64,000 nucleotides of DNA from Isoetes taiwanensis. Taxonomy: Eukaryota; Streptophyta; Lycopodiopsida; Isoetales; Isoetaceae. Of this stretch, positions 23,127 through 35,371 are shown piece by piece. Every line of letters begins with the position of its first letter. The stretch's first letter is position 1. The position numbers were made by a program, and so were the translations under genes. The notes beneath the pieces were generated by a model. That model was not told the DNA's origin. It was given only the letters and a program-made list of their open reading frames with translations, and did no database searches. The stretch spans positions 11,233,018-11,297,017 of the forward strand of contig JAJEKV010000010.1 in NCBI GenBank assembly GCA_021234155.1, read 5' to 3'.

Positions 23127-25970
23127 AGAGGGCCGTGGAACTTGTCCCCTAGGGTAATTTCGGGCGCTCCGTGATGACATGGAGAGGTCGGATCGCCAAT
23201 CCGGGCCTCCTCCATGCCCCAAAAAAAAAAAAACGGGTCTAAACTCCCCGCCGTGGCCAATCTGGGCCATCCCAATCAAAAATCGAGGGTCTAAATCTCA
23301 CCCGAAATACCGGGATTTTCCTCAGACGCCGGGCCACTTGGCAAGCCAGCTGGCTTGAAAACCATGATTTTTTCCCGCCCCATGCATTAATCATGAATTT
23401 CCTCGATCATAAACACAAAGAAAAGCAATGCATAAAAATCCGGTCTCAAAAAAAGGTGAAATTTATAGATGTGCAAAGATGACGCCGCACACGCAAGAGA
23501 AAATGCACCGGCAATAGAAGCACAAGCAGAGGCATGAGACGAAGCCTCCGAGCCAACCCCTTCCTGAGGCCACCGGCCTGGTGAACGCCCCATCGGGCAA
23601 AGGAGCTAGCTTTGCTTCTCCGTGGTCACATGTATACCACCTAGCAGTCCTAGTGCCGCTATTCTCACTTCGATCTTCTACCAGGCCCTCGTGGTGACCC
23701 CAAGTATCTTGTTCTCGCAGCTAGTCCAAGCCGGGGCCGAGGACTCGGCCGACCCCCACCGAATCGAGAACCGGCTCGCCAATGGACCCTAACATCCCCA
23801 TTACCTAGGAGACCAAGTTTCGTATGTAAGACCACCCTCCAAGAAACGCCAAAGTAGGTCGCTTACTACACACTTGTAGTCAATTGGCATGGAGGTGGAT
23901 GCCAATACCTCCTAGTGGGGGTAAGTGATTGATCCCCCTCGAAAACCGGGTAGTGGAACTTGTCCTCTAGGGTAATTTTGGCGCCCGCACGATGTGGAGA
24001 GGTCGGATCGCCAATCCGGGCCTCCTCCATGCCCCAAAATCGAAAACGGGGTCTAAACTCCCGCCGTGGCCAATCTGGGGCCATCCCAATCAAAAATCGA
24101 GGGTCTAAAGCTCGCCCGAAAATACCGGGATTTGCCTCAGACACCAAGGCCACTTGGCAAGCCAGCTGGCTGAAAATCAGGATTTTTCCCCGCCCCATGC
24201 ATTAATTATGAATTTCCTGAGCATAAACACAAAAAAAAACACGATAAAAACCGGTCTCAAAAAAGGTGAAATCTTGGCAGATATGCAACATGACGCCGCA
24301 CACGCAAGAGAAAATGCACCGGCAATAGAAGCACAAGCAGCAGGCATGAGACGAAGCCCGAGCCAACCCCTTTCGAGGCCACCGGCCTGTAACGCCCCAC
24401 CGAGAAGTGGAGCTAGCTTTTCTTCTCCGTGGGTCACATGTATACCACCTAGCAGTCCTAGTGCTCCTATTGTCACTTCAATCTTCTACCAGTGGCCTCG
24501 TGGTGAACCCCAAGTATCTTGTTCTTGCAAAGCTAATCCAAGCCGGGGCCGAGGACGGCCGGACCCCCACTCCGAATCGAACTGGTTCCGCCAATGGACC
24601 CTAACATCCCCATTACCTAGGGGACCAAGTTTCGTGGGCGTAAGACCACCCTCTCCAAGAAACGCCAAAGTAGGTCGCTTACTACACACTTGTAGTCAAT
24701 TGGCATGGAGGTGGATGTCAATACCTCCTAGTGAGGGGTAAGTGATTGATCCCCGGGAAAACTCGCCGGAACTTGTCCCCTAGGGTAATTTCATTGTTCC
24801 TGACGACGGGCGCAGGTCGGATCGCCAATCCGGGCCTCCTCCATGCCCCAAAATCGAAAAACGGGTCTAAACCCCCGCCAAGGCCAACGGGGCCATCACA
24901 ATAAAAAATCGAGGGTCTAAAACTCATCCGAAATACCGGGATTTTCCTATACTCTCTGGGCCACTTGGCAAGCCAGCTGGCTGAAAACCAGGATTTTTCC
25001 CCGCCCCATGCATTAATTATGAATTTCCTGAGCATAAACACAAAGAAAAGCACGATAAAAAATTCGGGTCTCAAAAAAAAGGTGAAATTTGGCAATGGTG
25101 GATGTGCAACATGACGCCGCACACGCAAGAGAAAATGCACCGCAATGGAAGCACAAGCGAGGCATGAGACGAAGCCCGAAAGCCAACCCCTTCCCGAGAC
25201 CACCGGCCTGGTAACGCCCTACTAGGTAGTGGAGCTAGCTTTGCTTCTCCGTGGTCACATGTATACCACCTAGCAGTCCTAGTGCCGCTTATTCTCACTT
25301 CAATCTTCTACCGTGGCCTCGTGGTGAACCCCAAGTATCTTGTTCTCGCAGTGCTAGTCCAAGCCGGGGCTAAGGATCTGGCGGACCCCCACCTAAATCG
25401 AAACCGGCTCCGCCAATGGACCCTTAACATCCCCATTACCTAGGGGACCAAGTTTCGCGGGCGTAAGACCACCCTCTCCAAGAAACGCCAAAGTAGGTCG
25501 CTTACTACACACTTGTAGTCAATTGGCATGGAGGTGGATGCCGAATACCTCCTAGTGAGGGGTAAGTGATTGATCCCCCGGAAAAACTCGCCGCGGAACT
25601 TGTCCCATAGGGTAATTTTGCCGCTCCGACGACGCCGGGCGAGGTCGGATCGCCAACCGGCCTCCTCCATGCCCCAAAAATCGAAAACGGTCTAAACCTT
25701 GTTGTCGGCCAACGCCGCCATCCCAATAAAAAATCGAGGGTCTAAAACTCATCCGAAATACCGGGATTTTCCTATACTCGGGGCCACTTGGCAAGCCAGC
25801 CGGGCTGAAAACCAGATTTTTCCCCGCCCCATGCATTAATTATGAATTTCCTGAGCATAAACACAAAGAAAAGCAATGATAAAAAATCCGGGTCTCAAAA
25901 AAGGTGAAATTTATGATGTGCAAAGATGACGCCAAGATAATGCAAAAGAAAATGCACCAGCATATATACC
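23127..25970. repeat. ~820-bp tandem repeat, about 3.5 copies
   Basis: The landmark GGAACTTGTCC occurs at 23137, 23955, 24778 and 25595, giving periods of 818, 823 and 817 bp. Other shared blocks are GGTCGGATCGCCAA, CACTTGGCAAGCCAGC, CCCCGCCCCATGCATTAAT and CACTTGTAGTCAATTGGCATG. The last copy ends near 25970 and is followed by a scrap of the ~300-bp repeat (CTTTCGAGACTCCCC at about 25970-25985). Open frames inside recur once per unit and are not conserved between copies. Confidence 0.9.
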
Positions 25971-26039
25971 TTTCGAGACTCCCCTTCACAAGAAAGGGGC
26001 CCACCGAGGTGCCCGCCCTCTGTTTGCAAAGACATCCAA

Positions 26040-27740
26040 GGTCCATGTCACCATCATCTAGCCATGTCACCTAAAACTTGCCAACATCACCCATCGAAAA
26101 GACCAAAGATGGACATCTTTGGTTTTTGGCCTAGTCAAAACTTGACCTTTGCTTACTTGGCATGCCATGTCACCACTTGGGTGCCTAGGTGGCATGCTTT
26201 TGAGACTAGGTGGCATGCCCGAGCCACCTTGGCATGTTGGAGCCCCGTGATGGCATGTTGGAGCCACCTTGGCATGTTGGAGCCCACGGGCATTATGGAG
26301 TCCACGGGCATGTTTGAGCCACCTTGGCATGTTGGAGCCTAGGTGGCATGTTTGAGCCCACCTTGGATGTTTGAGCCACCGGCATGTTTGAGCCCTGGTG
26401 GCATGTTGGAGCCTAGATGGTATGTTTGAGCCACCTAGGAATGTTGGAGCCTAGGTGGCATGTTGGAGCCCACGGCATATTTGAGCCACCTGGGCAAGTT
26501 GGAGCATAGGTGGTATGTTGGAGCCCGCGGGGCATGTTTGAGCACGCTGGAGCCTAGGTGGCATGTTTGAGCCATTTTGTCATGTTGCAGCCACCTGTTC
26601 TCAGGTGGCATGTTTGAGCCACCTTGGCATGTTTGAGCCTAGGTGGCATGTTGGAGCCACCTTGGCATGTGGGAACCACCTTGACATGTTTGAGCCTAGG
26701 TGGCATGTTTGAGCCACCTTGGCATGTTGGAGCCCACGGGCATGTTTGAGCCACCTTGGCATGTTTGAGCACGCTGGAGCCTAGGGTGGCATGTTTGAGC
26801 CACCTTGGCATGTTGGAGCCACCTTGGCATATTGGAGCCTAGGTGGCATGTTGAGACCACGTGGCATGTTTGAGCCACCTTGCCATGTTAGAGCCTAGGT
26901 GGCATGTTGGAGCCCGTGGTGGCATGCTTGAGCCACCTTGGCATGTTGGAGCCCACGTGGTATATTTGAGCCACCTTGGCAAGTTGGAGCATAGGTGGCA
27001 TGTTAGAGCCCGCAAGGGCATGTTTGAGCATGTTGGAGCCTAGGTGGCATGTTGGAGCCACCTTGGCACGCGGGCATGTTGGAGCCCACGCGGCATGTTT
27101 GAGCCTAGGTGGCGTGTTAGAGCCACTGGGGTGGCATGTTGGAGCCTAGGTGGCATGTTTGAGCCAACTTGGCATATTTAAGCCTAGGTGGTATGTTGTG
27201 AGCCACCTTGGCATGTTGGAGGCTAGGTGGCATGGTGGAGCCCACGCAGAGGTTTGAGCCACCTTGGCATGTTTGAGCCTAGGTGGCATGTTGGAGCCTA
27301 GGTGGCATGTTTGAGCCCACCTTGAGATGTTTGAGCCACCGGCATGTTTGAGCCTAGGTGGCATGTTGGGAGCCTAGGTGGCATGTTTGAGCCACCTTGG
27401 CATGTTTGAGCCTAGGTGGCATGTTGGAGCCACCTTGGCATGTTGGAGCCTAAGTGAGCCCCCCAGATGGCATGTTTGAGCCTATGTGGTGATGTTTGAG
27501 CCACCTAGGAATGTTGGAGCCTAGGGTGGCATGTTGGAGCCCACGCAGATATTTGAGCCACCTTGGCAAGTTGGAGCATAGGTGGCATGTTGGAGCCCTG
27601 GGCATGTTTGAGCGCTGGAGCCTAGGTGGCATGTTTGAGCCATTTTGTCATGTTGGAGCCTAGGTGGCATGTTGGAGCCACCTTGGCATGTTTGAGCCTA
27701 GGTGGCATGTTAGAGCCACCTTGGCATGTTGGTGCCCACG
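26040..27740. repeat. 19/38-bp minisatellite array B
   Basis: It has the same GCATGTT(G/T)GAGCC units as array A. The left flank at 26047-26190 is the reverse complement of array A's right flank (21791-21935), so the two arrays face each other around the ~300-bp and ~820-bp repeats. The array ends near GGTGCCCACG at 27735. Confidence 0.9.
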
Positions 27741-27847
27741 CTATGCAAAAATAGGTGTTAAGTAATTGAAGTAGTTGAAGTAACTTGTGTTACATGGAAT
27801 ACTAGTATAAGAACATGTGATCGCGCACGCATCACATGTAGCAAATC

Positions 27848-28330
27848 AAGTACTCATCCCTACCACTATAAAGACCCGTGATATGGAAGGATAGGACATG
27901 TAGAGAATCAAGTACTCTTTTCCTACTTCTATAAAGACATGTGAGAATAGAAGTATTACACATGTCGAATTCATGTATTCTTTCCTACAATGCCTTAGCA
28001 AATAAAGTACTGCCCTACTACTATAAAGACATGTGACATGGAAGCATATGACATGTAGAGAATCAAGTATTCTTCCGACTTTATAAAGACATGTGACAAT
28101 AGAAGTATTACACATGTCGTAATTCATGTATTCTTTTCCTACAATGCCTTAGCAAATAAAGTACTTGGCCCTACTACTATAAAGACATGTGAATGGAAGT
28201 ATAGGACATGTAGAGAATCAAATATTCTTTCCTACATCTATAAAGACATGTGACAATAGAATTATTAGACATGTAGAAATTCAAGTACTCTTTCCTACAA
28301 AGGGATTGTATTATAAAATGACATGTCACA
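27848..28330. repeat. ~157-bp tandem repeat, about three copies
   Basis: AAGTACT...CCCTAC.ACTATAAAGAC recurs near 27848, 28006 and 28163. Each unit holds two ~75-bp half-units marked by TATAAAGACATGTGA and ACATGTAGA. Frames across it are short and repetitive. Confidence 0.8.
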
Positions 28331-28439
28331 ATAGAAGAAACTACAAAACAACAAAGGATGTTTTAGTCCACCTCGAAAAAGAACACCATTATCGAACAAA
28401 ACCATACCTTCACAAATCCACATGTAGGATTCTTTGAAA

Positions 28440-29160
28440 ACAGGACATGTAGACCTACCAAACCGATGTTTTCAACAAAGGACCAAAAATCGGTGAGTGT
28501 GCTCTATTCTCCATCCTTCAATTTCCGCCAGCCCCTGAATCCACCGATGCCTACTAGATACATCCCCGCTAAGAATTGGCTCTTTTGAAGATCCAAAGAC
28601 CAAGCCGATGCAGCTTTTTGATATGTCCTTGCCTCCTTTTCTTTCCTCTTGCAAAGATCTCCTCGACATGAATCATCGGGCCCAAATTTCTCCAGCCCAA
28701 AATCTAAGTAATTCCCCATCACCATATTCGTGGTTTACAAAGTGCAGAGGCCGCAACAGAGGTATCAAAACTGGCCACCAAACATAGCAAGAAACAAAGA
28801 AAAATGTGTGCAAGAAGAAGGAACACTGAAAGAACTCTCCAACAAACCAAAAATCGCTGAAAACGGAGTCCGGATGCAGAAGTTATGAAGGATTCACCAA
28901 GCCACCACTGCCGCCATCACCATGGCGGCAATTTTCTGTGTTCTTTACGAACACTTACCAAAATGTCATTGATCCAAGCCATTGGATCGACATTCTGGGG
29001 AGCGAAAAGCCGTTCTTTTAGTTAGGTGATTATCGGTTTCTTCTCATAGTAGCATTCCTTCTTTGTCCTTTGGTTCCTTCCCTCCCCTCCCTTGTATATT
29101 TGCTTTGTGGCTTTTGTGGATATTACTTATAGATAATTTTATATTTAATTTCACTTCATT
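28440..29160. other. Unassigned single-copy-looking sequence
   Basis: A 73-codon minus-strand frame at 28504-28725 (MVMGNYLDFGLEKFGPDD...) has ordinary amino-acid composition and could be an exon, but no family is recognised. Nearby (about 28905-28940) are CCGCCATCACCATGGCGGC and short inverted repeats. Confidence 0.3.
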
Positions 29161-29164
29161 GGTA

Positions 29165-29415
29165 ACACTGTTAGTTATTATTCTCCACCGTTGGTTGATG
29201 CTATTGTTTTTTCCACCCACTGAGTGATGTTATTTCTTCCACCTGCTGGGTGATGCTATTTTGTTTCCGCCCGTTGAGTGATGCTATTATTATTTCTTCA
29301 CTATCGGCTGGGTGATGCTGTTATTTTTTTTACTCATTGAATGATGCTATTTCTTTTCCACCATTGAGTGACGCTATTTATTTTCCACTTCTTGGGGTAA
29401 TGCTATTTTCTCTTT
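29165..29415. repeat. ~32-bp hairpin minisatellite, copy 1
   Basis: About eight diverged units of TTTCCACC(C)...TGGGTGATGCTATT occur. Each has CCACC and GGTG as complementary parts. The same unit in reverse complement is found at 35040-35215 and 39448-39555. Confidence 0.75.
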
Positions 29416-29597
29416 TCCACCTGGGTCAAAGCATTGAGGTGGAGGACACGTCTTGTGTCAGGGACATATAATGCTTAGGGGGTGCTTCCTAAGGGCATTT
29501 TCTTTGCATTATCCTATCTTCGGCCTTCGAGACATCCTCAAGGTCGTTGCGACATTTTCTCATTAGAATCTCCTCGAAAAACCAAAAGGGCGAGGTC

Positions 29598-29621
29598 TTT
29601 TTTTTTTTTTTTTTTTTTTTT
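29598..29621. repeat. T homopolymer run
   Basis: There are 24 consecutive T. It could be a minus-strand poly(A) tail of a retroposed sequence, but no element body is recognised beside it. Confidence 0.9.
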
Positions 29622-30104
29622 AATTTATTTACCTTAGAAGTTGTCGCCACTGTCCTCACTCTTGCCTAGATATAGTTTGTTATGGGGTAACTCAACGTTG
29701 TTCCTATGGTCACTCCCACTTATTCCTTTCCAGAATATTGTATACTGCTGCTGTGATGGATGACAAGCCTAAAGACAGTTTTCTGTATTCTTTGCAAGTA
29801 TCTATACCACAATTTGGGGTAATACTATTGGATTCCTATTTCCCATAACAAATAAGAGTAATTAGTTAAATGTCAACAATGTTTGCTTTTAGATTGAATA
29901 CGTGGGCATGTATATATATTGACTTCAATTATTGTGCTATGGGATGGGATTGGCATGCGATACACATGCGTTAATTATAACAAAGTGCCTAAGGTCGTAA
30001 TCTTGCTGAGTCAATCTAAATCTAAACTTCCAAAGAAAATGAGCATGCCCAAGGGTTCGAAAAGTGACCCATGGTGCAACTAGATCTTAAATTTCTTACC
30101 ATAA

Positions 30105-31888
30105 TCTTATATTATAAAGTTTTAGCGTATGTCTTGCAAATGGCAGAGAAGGGCAAAGTGAGAGGCAAAAAGGCACGGGCAAAAGGGAAAGACGGAGAAG
30201 GAAAAAGGAAAGGGAAAAGAGCACGAAAAAGGGAAAGAAAAAGAAAGGGAGAAAAAGGAAGGAAAAAAAGACACTATGAAAAGGAAAAGGGGGAAAGGGT
30301 GAGGACAGAATAAGGGAAAAGAAAAGGGGAAAGGAGGAAAAGGAAGAAAAAATGGGCAACGGAAAAAATGTGAAGACGAAAAGGGTGACGGAAGGGAAAA
30401 AGGGGAAGATAAGAATGGTGGAGAGAGGGAAAAAAGGGCATGGAAAAATAGAAAGGGAAGGAAAAAGGAAAAAGGAGGCGAAAAAGGGAAAAGGGCATGA
30501 GGAAAAGGGAGAGGGAAATGAGAGAGAAAGGAGAAAGTGAGGAAAGGAAAAAAAGAAAGGGAAAAAGAGATGGAAAAAGGGAAAAGGGAAAAGGGAAAAG
30601 TGAAAAGCAAAAAGAAGAAAACATGGAATAGAAAAAGAGGAAAAGGGAAAAGGGGAAGAGGGTGGGAAAAGGAGGAAAAAGGGCATATGAAAAAGGTGGA
30701 AAAAATGGAATGGAAAAAGGTGTGGGAAAATGGAAAGGAAAAGAGAGAAGGAAAAAAAAAAGGTGGAAAGGAAAGAGGAAAAGGGCATGGAAAAAGAGAA
30801 AAGGATGAAAAAAAGAAGGAAAAGGAAAAAGGAAATGGGAGGCGAAAAGGGAAAGGGGAAAGAAAAAAGAACACGAGGAATAAGGAGGGAAAATGGAAAA
30901 GAGGAAGGGAAAAAGGGCACGGAAAAAACTGGAAAAGGGAAAGGGTGAGGAAAGGGTAAAAATAAAAGGAAAAAGAGCATGGGGAAAGGGAAAAGAAAAA
31001 GAAAAAAGGGCAATAGGGACGGGGAAAAGGGGAAGAGGGTAAGGAAAGGCGGAAGAAAAGGCAAGTAAAAAAAAGTGGAAAAAAGGGAATGGAAAAATAC
31101 ATGGGAAAAAGGGAAAAGGAAAAATGAAAGAGAAAGGAAAGGGAAAGGGAAAGGGAAAGGGAAAGGGAAAGGGAAAGGGAAAGGAAAGGGAAAGGGAAAG
31201 GGAAAGGGGGAGGAAAGAGGAAAAGGGCACCTGAAAAATGGAAAGGGTGGGGAAATGATGAAAAAGAAGGAAAGGGAAAAGGAAAAATGGAGGCGAAAGG
31301 GGGAAGGAAAGGAAAAAGGCATGAGAAAAAATGAAGAAGAAAATGGGAAAAAAGAGACATGAGATAAGAAGAGGGTGAGGAGAGGAAGAAAACAATAAAA
31401 AAAAAGGTGGGGAAAATGGAATGCAAAAAGGGCATGAGAAAAGGGAAGGGAAAAGAGAAAAGCAAAAGGAATGGGAAAAGGAAAAGGAAAAAAAAAGAGC
31501 ATGAGAAAAAATGGGAAGGGTGGAGAAAGGTGAAAAGGGAAGGAAAAAGCCGTCAAAAAAAGGGAAAGGGAAAGGGAAAAATGAGAAGGAGAAAAGGAAG
31601 AAAAAGAGGAGGGAGAAGAGGGTAAAAAAAAGAGAGAGAAGGAGAAAAGTAAATGTGCAGGGAAAATAAGAAAAGGGAAAAAAGAAAGTGTGTAAGAAAA
31701 TGAGGAAAAAAGGATATGCAGGATAGAGCAAAGGGAAGGTTATCAAATGCACAAAAACCTCTTATAGCCTAGCAATGATGGACTTGGTTTCTATTATATT
31801 AGATGTATAAAAATGAGTCTGAGCTGAATAGGTTTCCATCCACAAATGTTCCCAGTATTTGCCCAGCAACGCTGGGCACCATTACTAG
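30105..31888 (+). mobile_element. Second polypurine Helitron
   Basis: The 5' end TCTTATATTATAAAG follows A30104. The 3' hairpin GCCCAGCAACGCTGGGC is at 31861-31877, with CTAG at 31885-31888 and then T31889. It is 1,784 bp long. The interior matches the Helitron at 617-2480 nearly block by block, but lacks about 117 bp just after the 5' end and has an extra ~25 bp (TTTCTATTATATTAGATG region) before the 3' end. The GGGAAA stretch near 31140-31205 is longer. No coding sequence. Confidence 0.88.
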
Positions 31889-31965
31889 TCTAGAAACTAT
31901 AAAGATGCCATATTCAGTTGCCCAAATGTTCAACCAAACTACTAGACTTTGGTGGCCTTTCCCTT

Positions 31966-31976
31966 AATATAAATAA
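31966..31976 (+). promoter_or_regulatory. Possible TATA box of extensin-like gene
   Basis: AATATAAATAA lies about 40 bp before the ATG at 32011. The resulting leader would be very short. Confidence 0.35.
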
Positions 31977-32010
31977 TGGAGCCCAATATGTATGGCATGC
32001 AAGCGTCGCA

Positions 32011-32635
32011 ATGGAGAAGGTTCTGCTTATATCCTTTCCACTTTTTTTCCTCATTCATCATTCTCTTGCAGACATCTCTAAGATTTGTGACAAATTAACT
32101 TATAAGCCCATCTTTTGTTCTCCGTCTCCACGCATGTCATCTCCTCCTCCATATATCTCCAAATCTTGTGAAAAAATTGGCAAATATAATACTAAATCCA
32201 AGTTTTGTCCTCCACCCCCATCGCCACCTCTAACATCACCGCCACCTCCACCGCCATCGTTGTCACCTCCGCCACCTCCACCGCCATCGTTGTCACCGCC
32301 GCCCACCTCCACCGCCATCGCTTGTCACCGCCACCACCTCCACCACCATCTTCATCAAAGCCGCCACCTCCACCACAATCGCCATCAAAGCCGCCACCTC
32401 CACCACCACATCGCCATCAAAGCCGCCACCTCCACCACCGTCGTCATCACCGCCGCCACCTCCACTTCCACCCCCACCCCCACCCTTTACCCCCACCCCA
32501 CCATCACACTCTCCCTCTCCCTCACCCTTTGAAGGACCCTCCCCTTCACCTATAAGGAGTCCCTCACCTGCACCCTCAGAGAGCCCTTCACCTGCACTAT
32601 CAGCCTCGGAGGGTAATCTTACCCTCACATTGTAG
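32011..32635 (+). pseudogene. Extensin-like proline-rich secreted protein, frameshifted
   Basis: The chosen start MEKVLLISFPLFFLIHHSLA gives a classic N-terminal signal peptide. Two short Cys-containing repeats follow (KICDKLTYKPIFC and KSCEKIGKYNTKSKFC), then long Pro/Ser tracts (SPPPPPPSLSPPPP). Such hydroxyproline-rich proteins are secreted to the cell wall. From about 32300 the Pro-rich reading continues only by changing frame three or so times at homopolymer-like spots (for example CCATCGCTTGTC versus CCATCGTTGTC upstream). A Ser/Pro/Glu-rich tail reaches TAG at 32633-32635. The frameshifts may be real decay or sequence error. It begins about 120 bp after a Helitron end. Confidence 0.65.
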
Positions 32636-33229
32636 GGGCCTTGGTCTCACCTCTACCAGCCTATGGTAGAAAGTAAATAAGTTGAAGCTTGAACAACTGA
32701 AGATGTTTCTATGTATCATTGTTTACTCTAGATCTTGAGTAGCAATGCAGGAAGTGTCATTTGAGCTTTATATAGTAGTATTATAAACATGCAATATCAC
32801 ACACTAGTACTATAATAACATGTAATATTTTGAGTATATATTGCGTATACAAAGCACAACGTTGTTGATGTGTATCACTAAGTATGCATTCATTCATAAT
32901 CTTCAAAAATTGCAATTGCTTGTAAATATTGGGTGGCATAGAGATCAGGCATGAGAGATAATGAAATAGAAGGAAATGAACATTGTCATATCTATGAGAC
33001 TTTCAGGCCTAAAAGAGGATTAATTCACATTCAAAGTTATAGATTAATAAGCCATGGAACATCAAATAAAAATGAGAATTGCATGGAAGGTGAATGTTAA
33101 AAACAAAAATCGTTGATATTCTATGTAGGAGAAAAAAGGAAAAAGGGAAATTTAGTTTGGGCTTGGCTCCATTAGGTTTTCCCCATCTGTCCATTGACTT
33201 ATCTGTTGGATGTTTGATCATGGTCATTT

Positions 33230-35040
33230 CTGCTAAAACATTACTAAGAGAAAATAAGTTTTCAAATAGATTTGTTAGAAAATGAGTTAAGAGGGCTAAG
33301 GTTACAAGAAGATGGAGATGTGTCAGACTTCTTCAATAATTTTGACAACATCATAGCTGATTTGGCTGGAGCAGGAGTTCACATATCTGAGAGAAGCCAA
33401 GTTCTGCAAATTTTAAGATCTGTTAGTGAAAATGACCAGCTAGCTCTATTCATAAAGAATATGAGAGAGACAAGGGAAGAGGCGGAAAATGTACTAAAGA
33501 CTGAGTATGAGCAGAAGAACATGTTAAAGGAAGTTGACACTATTGAAGTACTATTTGTTGGCAAGAGAGAAAAGGAAACTGCTATTATTGCCATGAGGCA
33601 GAATACTTCAAAGAGGATTGACCTAAATTAAAGAATGAATTTAAGTGCTACAATTGCGGTAGAAAAGGACATCTGGCAGCTAAATGTTTTACTCATGGCA
33701 AACAAAGACGTAATGGGAAAAATAACAGAGGAGGAATATATAATGCAAACAGGGGTCAGGGTGTAAGAAGGTCGACTAATGCGCATATTGCTCAAGCTAA
33801 GGAAGAGGAAGAGAAGGACATCGAAGATGAAAATGAGGTAATATGTTCTTGCCCTGTTGTTGACGATTTTGTTGGAGCTAATATCATGATTGCACACTTA
33901 TAGTTGATATGGAGCTGAGAGATCAATAGTTCTATCTGCGGAGCTGCTCAAAGACATCAAACATGCGTACTTAAAGAATATATAAGTTGAAAATGGAGCA
34001 TTGCAATCGATTGAAGAGAGTGGGCTGCTACAGTTAACAAATTTGCAAGGAAATATAGTGGATGTAGAAAATGTCTTATGTCTTCCCATTCCAACATTAT
34101 AAAAATTTTGATATCTGTTAGCCAATTGGTGGATCTGGGATATAGAGTTAATTTTGACTATAAAGCATGTAAAATATTTCTTGGAAATGAATTGAAGTTC
34201 CTGGCAAAAAGGTGTGGAAACTTGTTTGAAATGAGAAGTTCTTTGTGCAATAGCATTAATTGTGTGAACACCCATGACATCAAATTGTGGCACAACCATC
34301 CAGCCCACACACACTACAACAATCTAAAAATTCTGACTAAGAAAGGATGGATAGAATGCAAACAATTAGATAAGCAATTATTTGTGAAGGGTGCAAACGT
34401 AATAGACTACCATTTACAAAATCAAAATACAGAGCAAAAAGAATTTTTGATCTAGTTCATACGGATTTGTATGGCCCTCTAAATGTTAGGAGCAGGACCA
34501 ACAAAAGATACTTCATCTCATTTATAGATGATTATAGCAGGAAGTGCATGAAATCTCAAGCGTTGGCAGCTTTTAAAGAATTCCTTAAAGAAATGGAGAG
34601 AGAAACATGTGAAAAGCTAAAGTGCATAAGATCAGACTGTGGAGGTGAATAGTTGTCAAGAAAATTCAAATATGTTTGCATCATAAATGGGATCAAACGA
34701 CAACTAACATGCAGGTACAACCCTCAGCAAAATGGAATTGCAGAAAGGAGGCATCGAACCATTATGGATGCTGTTAGGATGATGATCAAACATGCTAGAT
34801 GACCAAACAATCTATGGGAGGAAGCTTTAAGAACTGCCATCCTTGTGCAAAACAAACTACCATCAACAGCATTACAAGGTAATGTGCCTTTAAGCCTTTG
34901 GTCTAATTCCAAGGAAAATATAGACTACGGTATGTTTTAAACATATGGATGTCGTGTCTATGCACACATTTCCTCAAAGCTGAGAAAAAAGCTAGACAAC
35001 AAGGGGCAAATAGGATTCTTGGTAGGATACGACACTCAAT
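33230..35040 (+). mobile_element. Truncated Ty1/copia retrotransposon (gag to integrase)
   Basis: In order on the plus strand: a gag (UBN2-like) frame at 33272-33631 with EDGDVSDFFNNFDNI and QILRSV; a CCHC zinc knuckle CYNCGRKGHLAAKC at 33646-33687, one frameshift later; a degraded protease zone; the GAG-pre-integrase motif KLWHNHPAH (about 34285); and integrase with HTDLYGPL, FIDDYSRKC, IRSDCGGE, YNPQQNGIAERRHRT and LVGYDT (to about 35035). This order (integrase before RT) marks Ty1/copia. Stops and frameshifts break it repeatedly. RT and RNase H are absent because sequence changes at about 35040 to an unrelated hairpin repeat. No LTRs were found. Confidence 0.82.
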
Positions 35041-35215
35041 TAGTATCACCCATAGGGTGGAAAAGCATCACCCAACGGGTAGAGAATCATTATGTAAAAA
35101 TATGCATCACCCTCGAGGTGGAAATAAACAGCATCACCCGCAGGTGGAGAAAAATGCGACATGATGCCGATGAAAAAGAAAACATGATAATAGCAACACC
35201 CAAGGTGGAGAACAA
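35040..35215. repeat. ~32-bp hairpin minisatellite, copy 2
   Basis: Units of AGCATCACCC...GGGTGGAAAA repeat about five times, the reverse complement of the unit at 29165-29415. It abuts the broken end of the copia element. Confidence 0.75.
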
Positions 35216-35371
35216 CAAAGAGTGCATGAACAAGAAACATAAATGAAAAAGACTCAGGCCCCCACGCAGTAGGGCGGGAAGGGAGGGAAGCAATGAGAAT
35301 GGAAGAAGAGCTGCTGTGAGAAGACGCCGATAACCGGTCCCAAAAGGGAAGTGGCCTTATATAGTAGCTCG

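Noticed and set aside
22058-25836. Recurring 60-195-codon frames in the ~300-bp and ~820-bp repeats
   Set aside because: Each is interrupted differently in neighbouring copies, so there is no sign of coding constraint.
32100-32628. Gly-rich minus-strand frames opposite the extensin-like gene
   Set aside because: They are the antisense of Pro codons. The plus strand has the signal peptide and Cys repeats.
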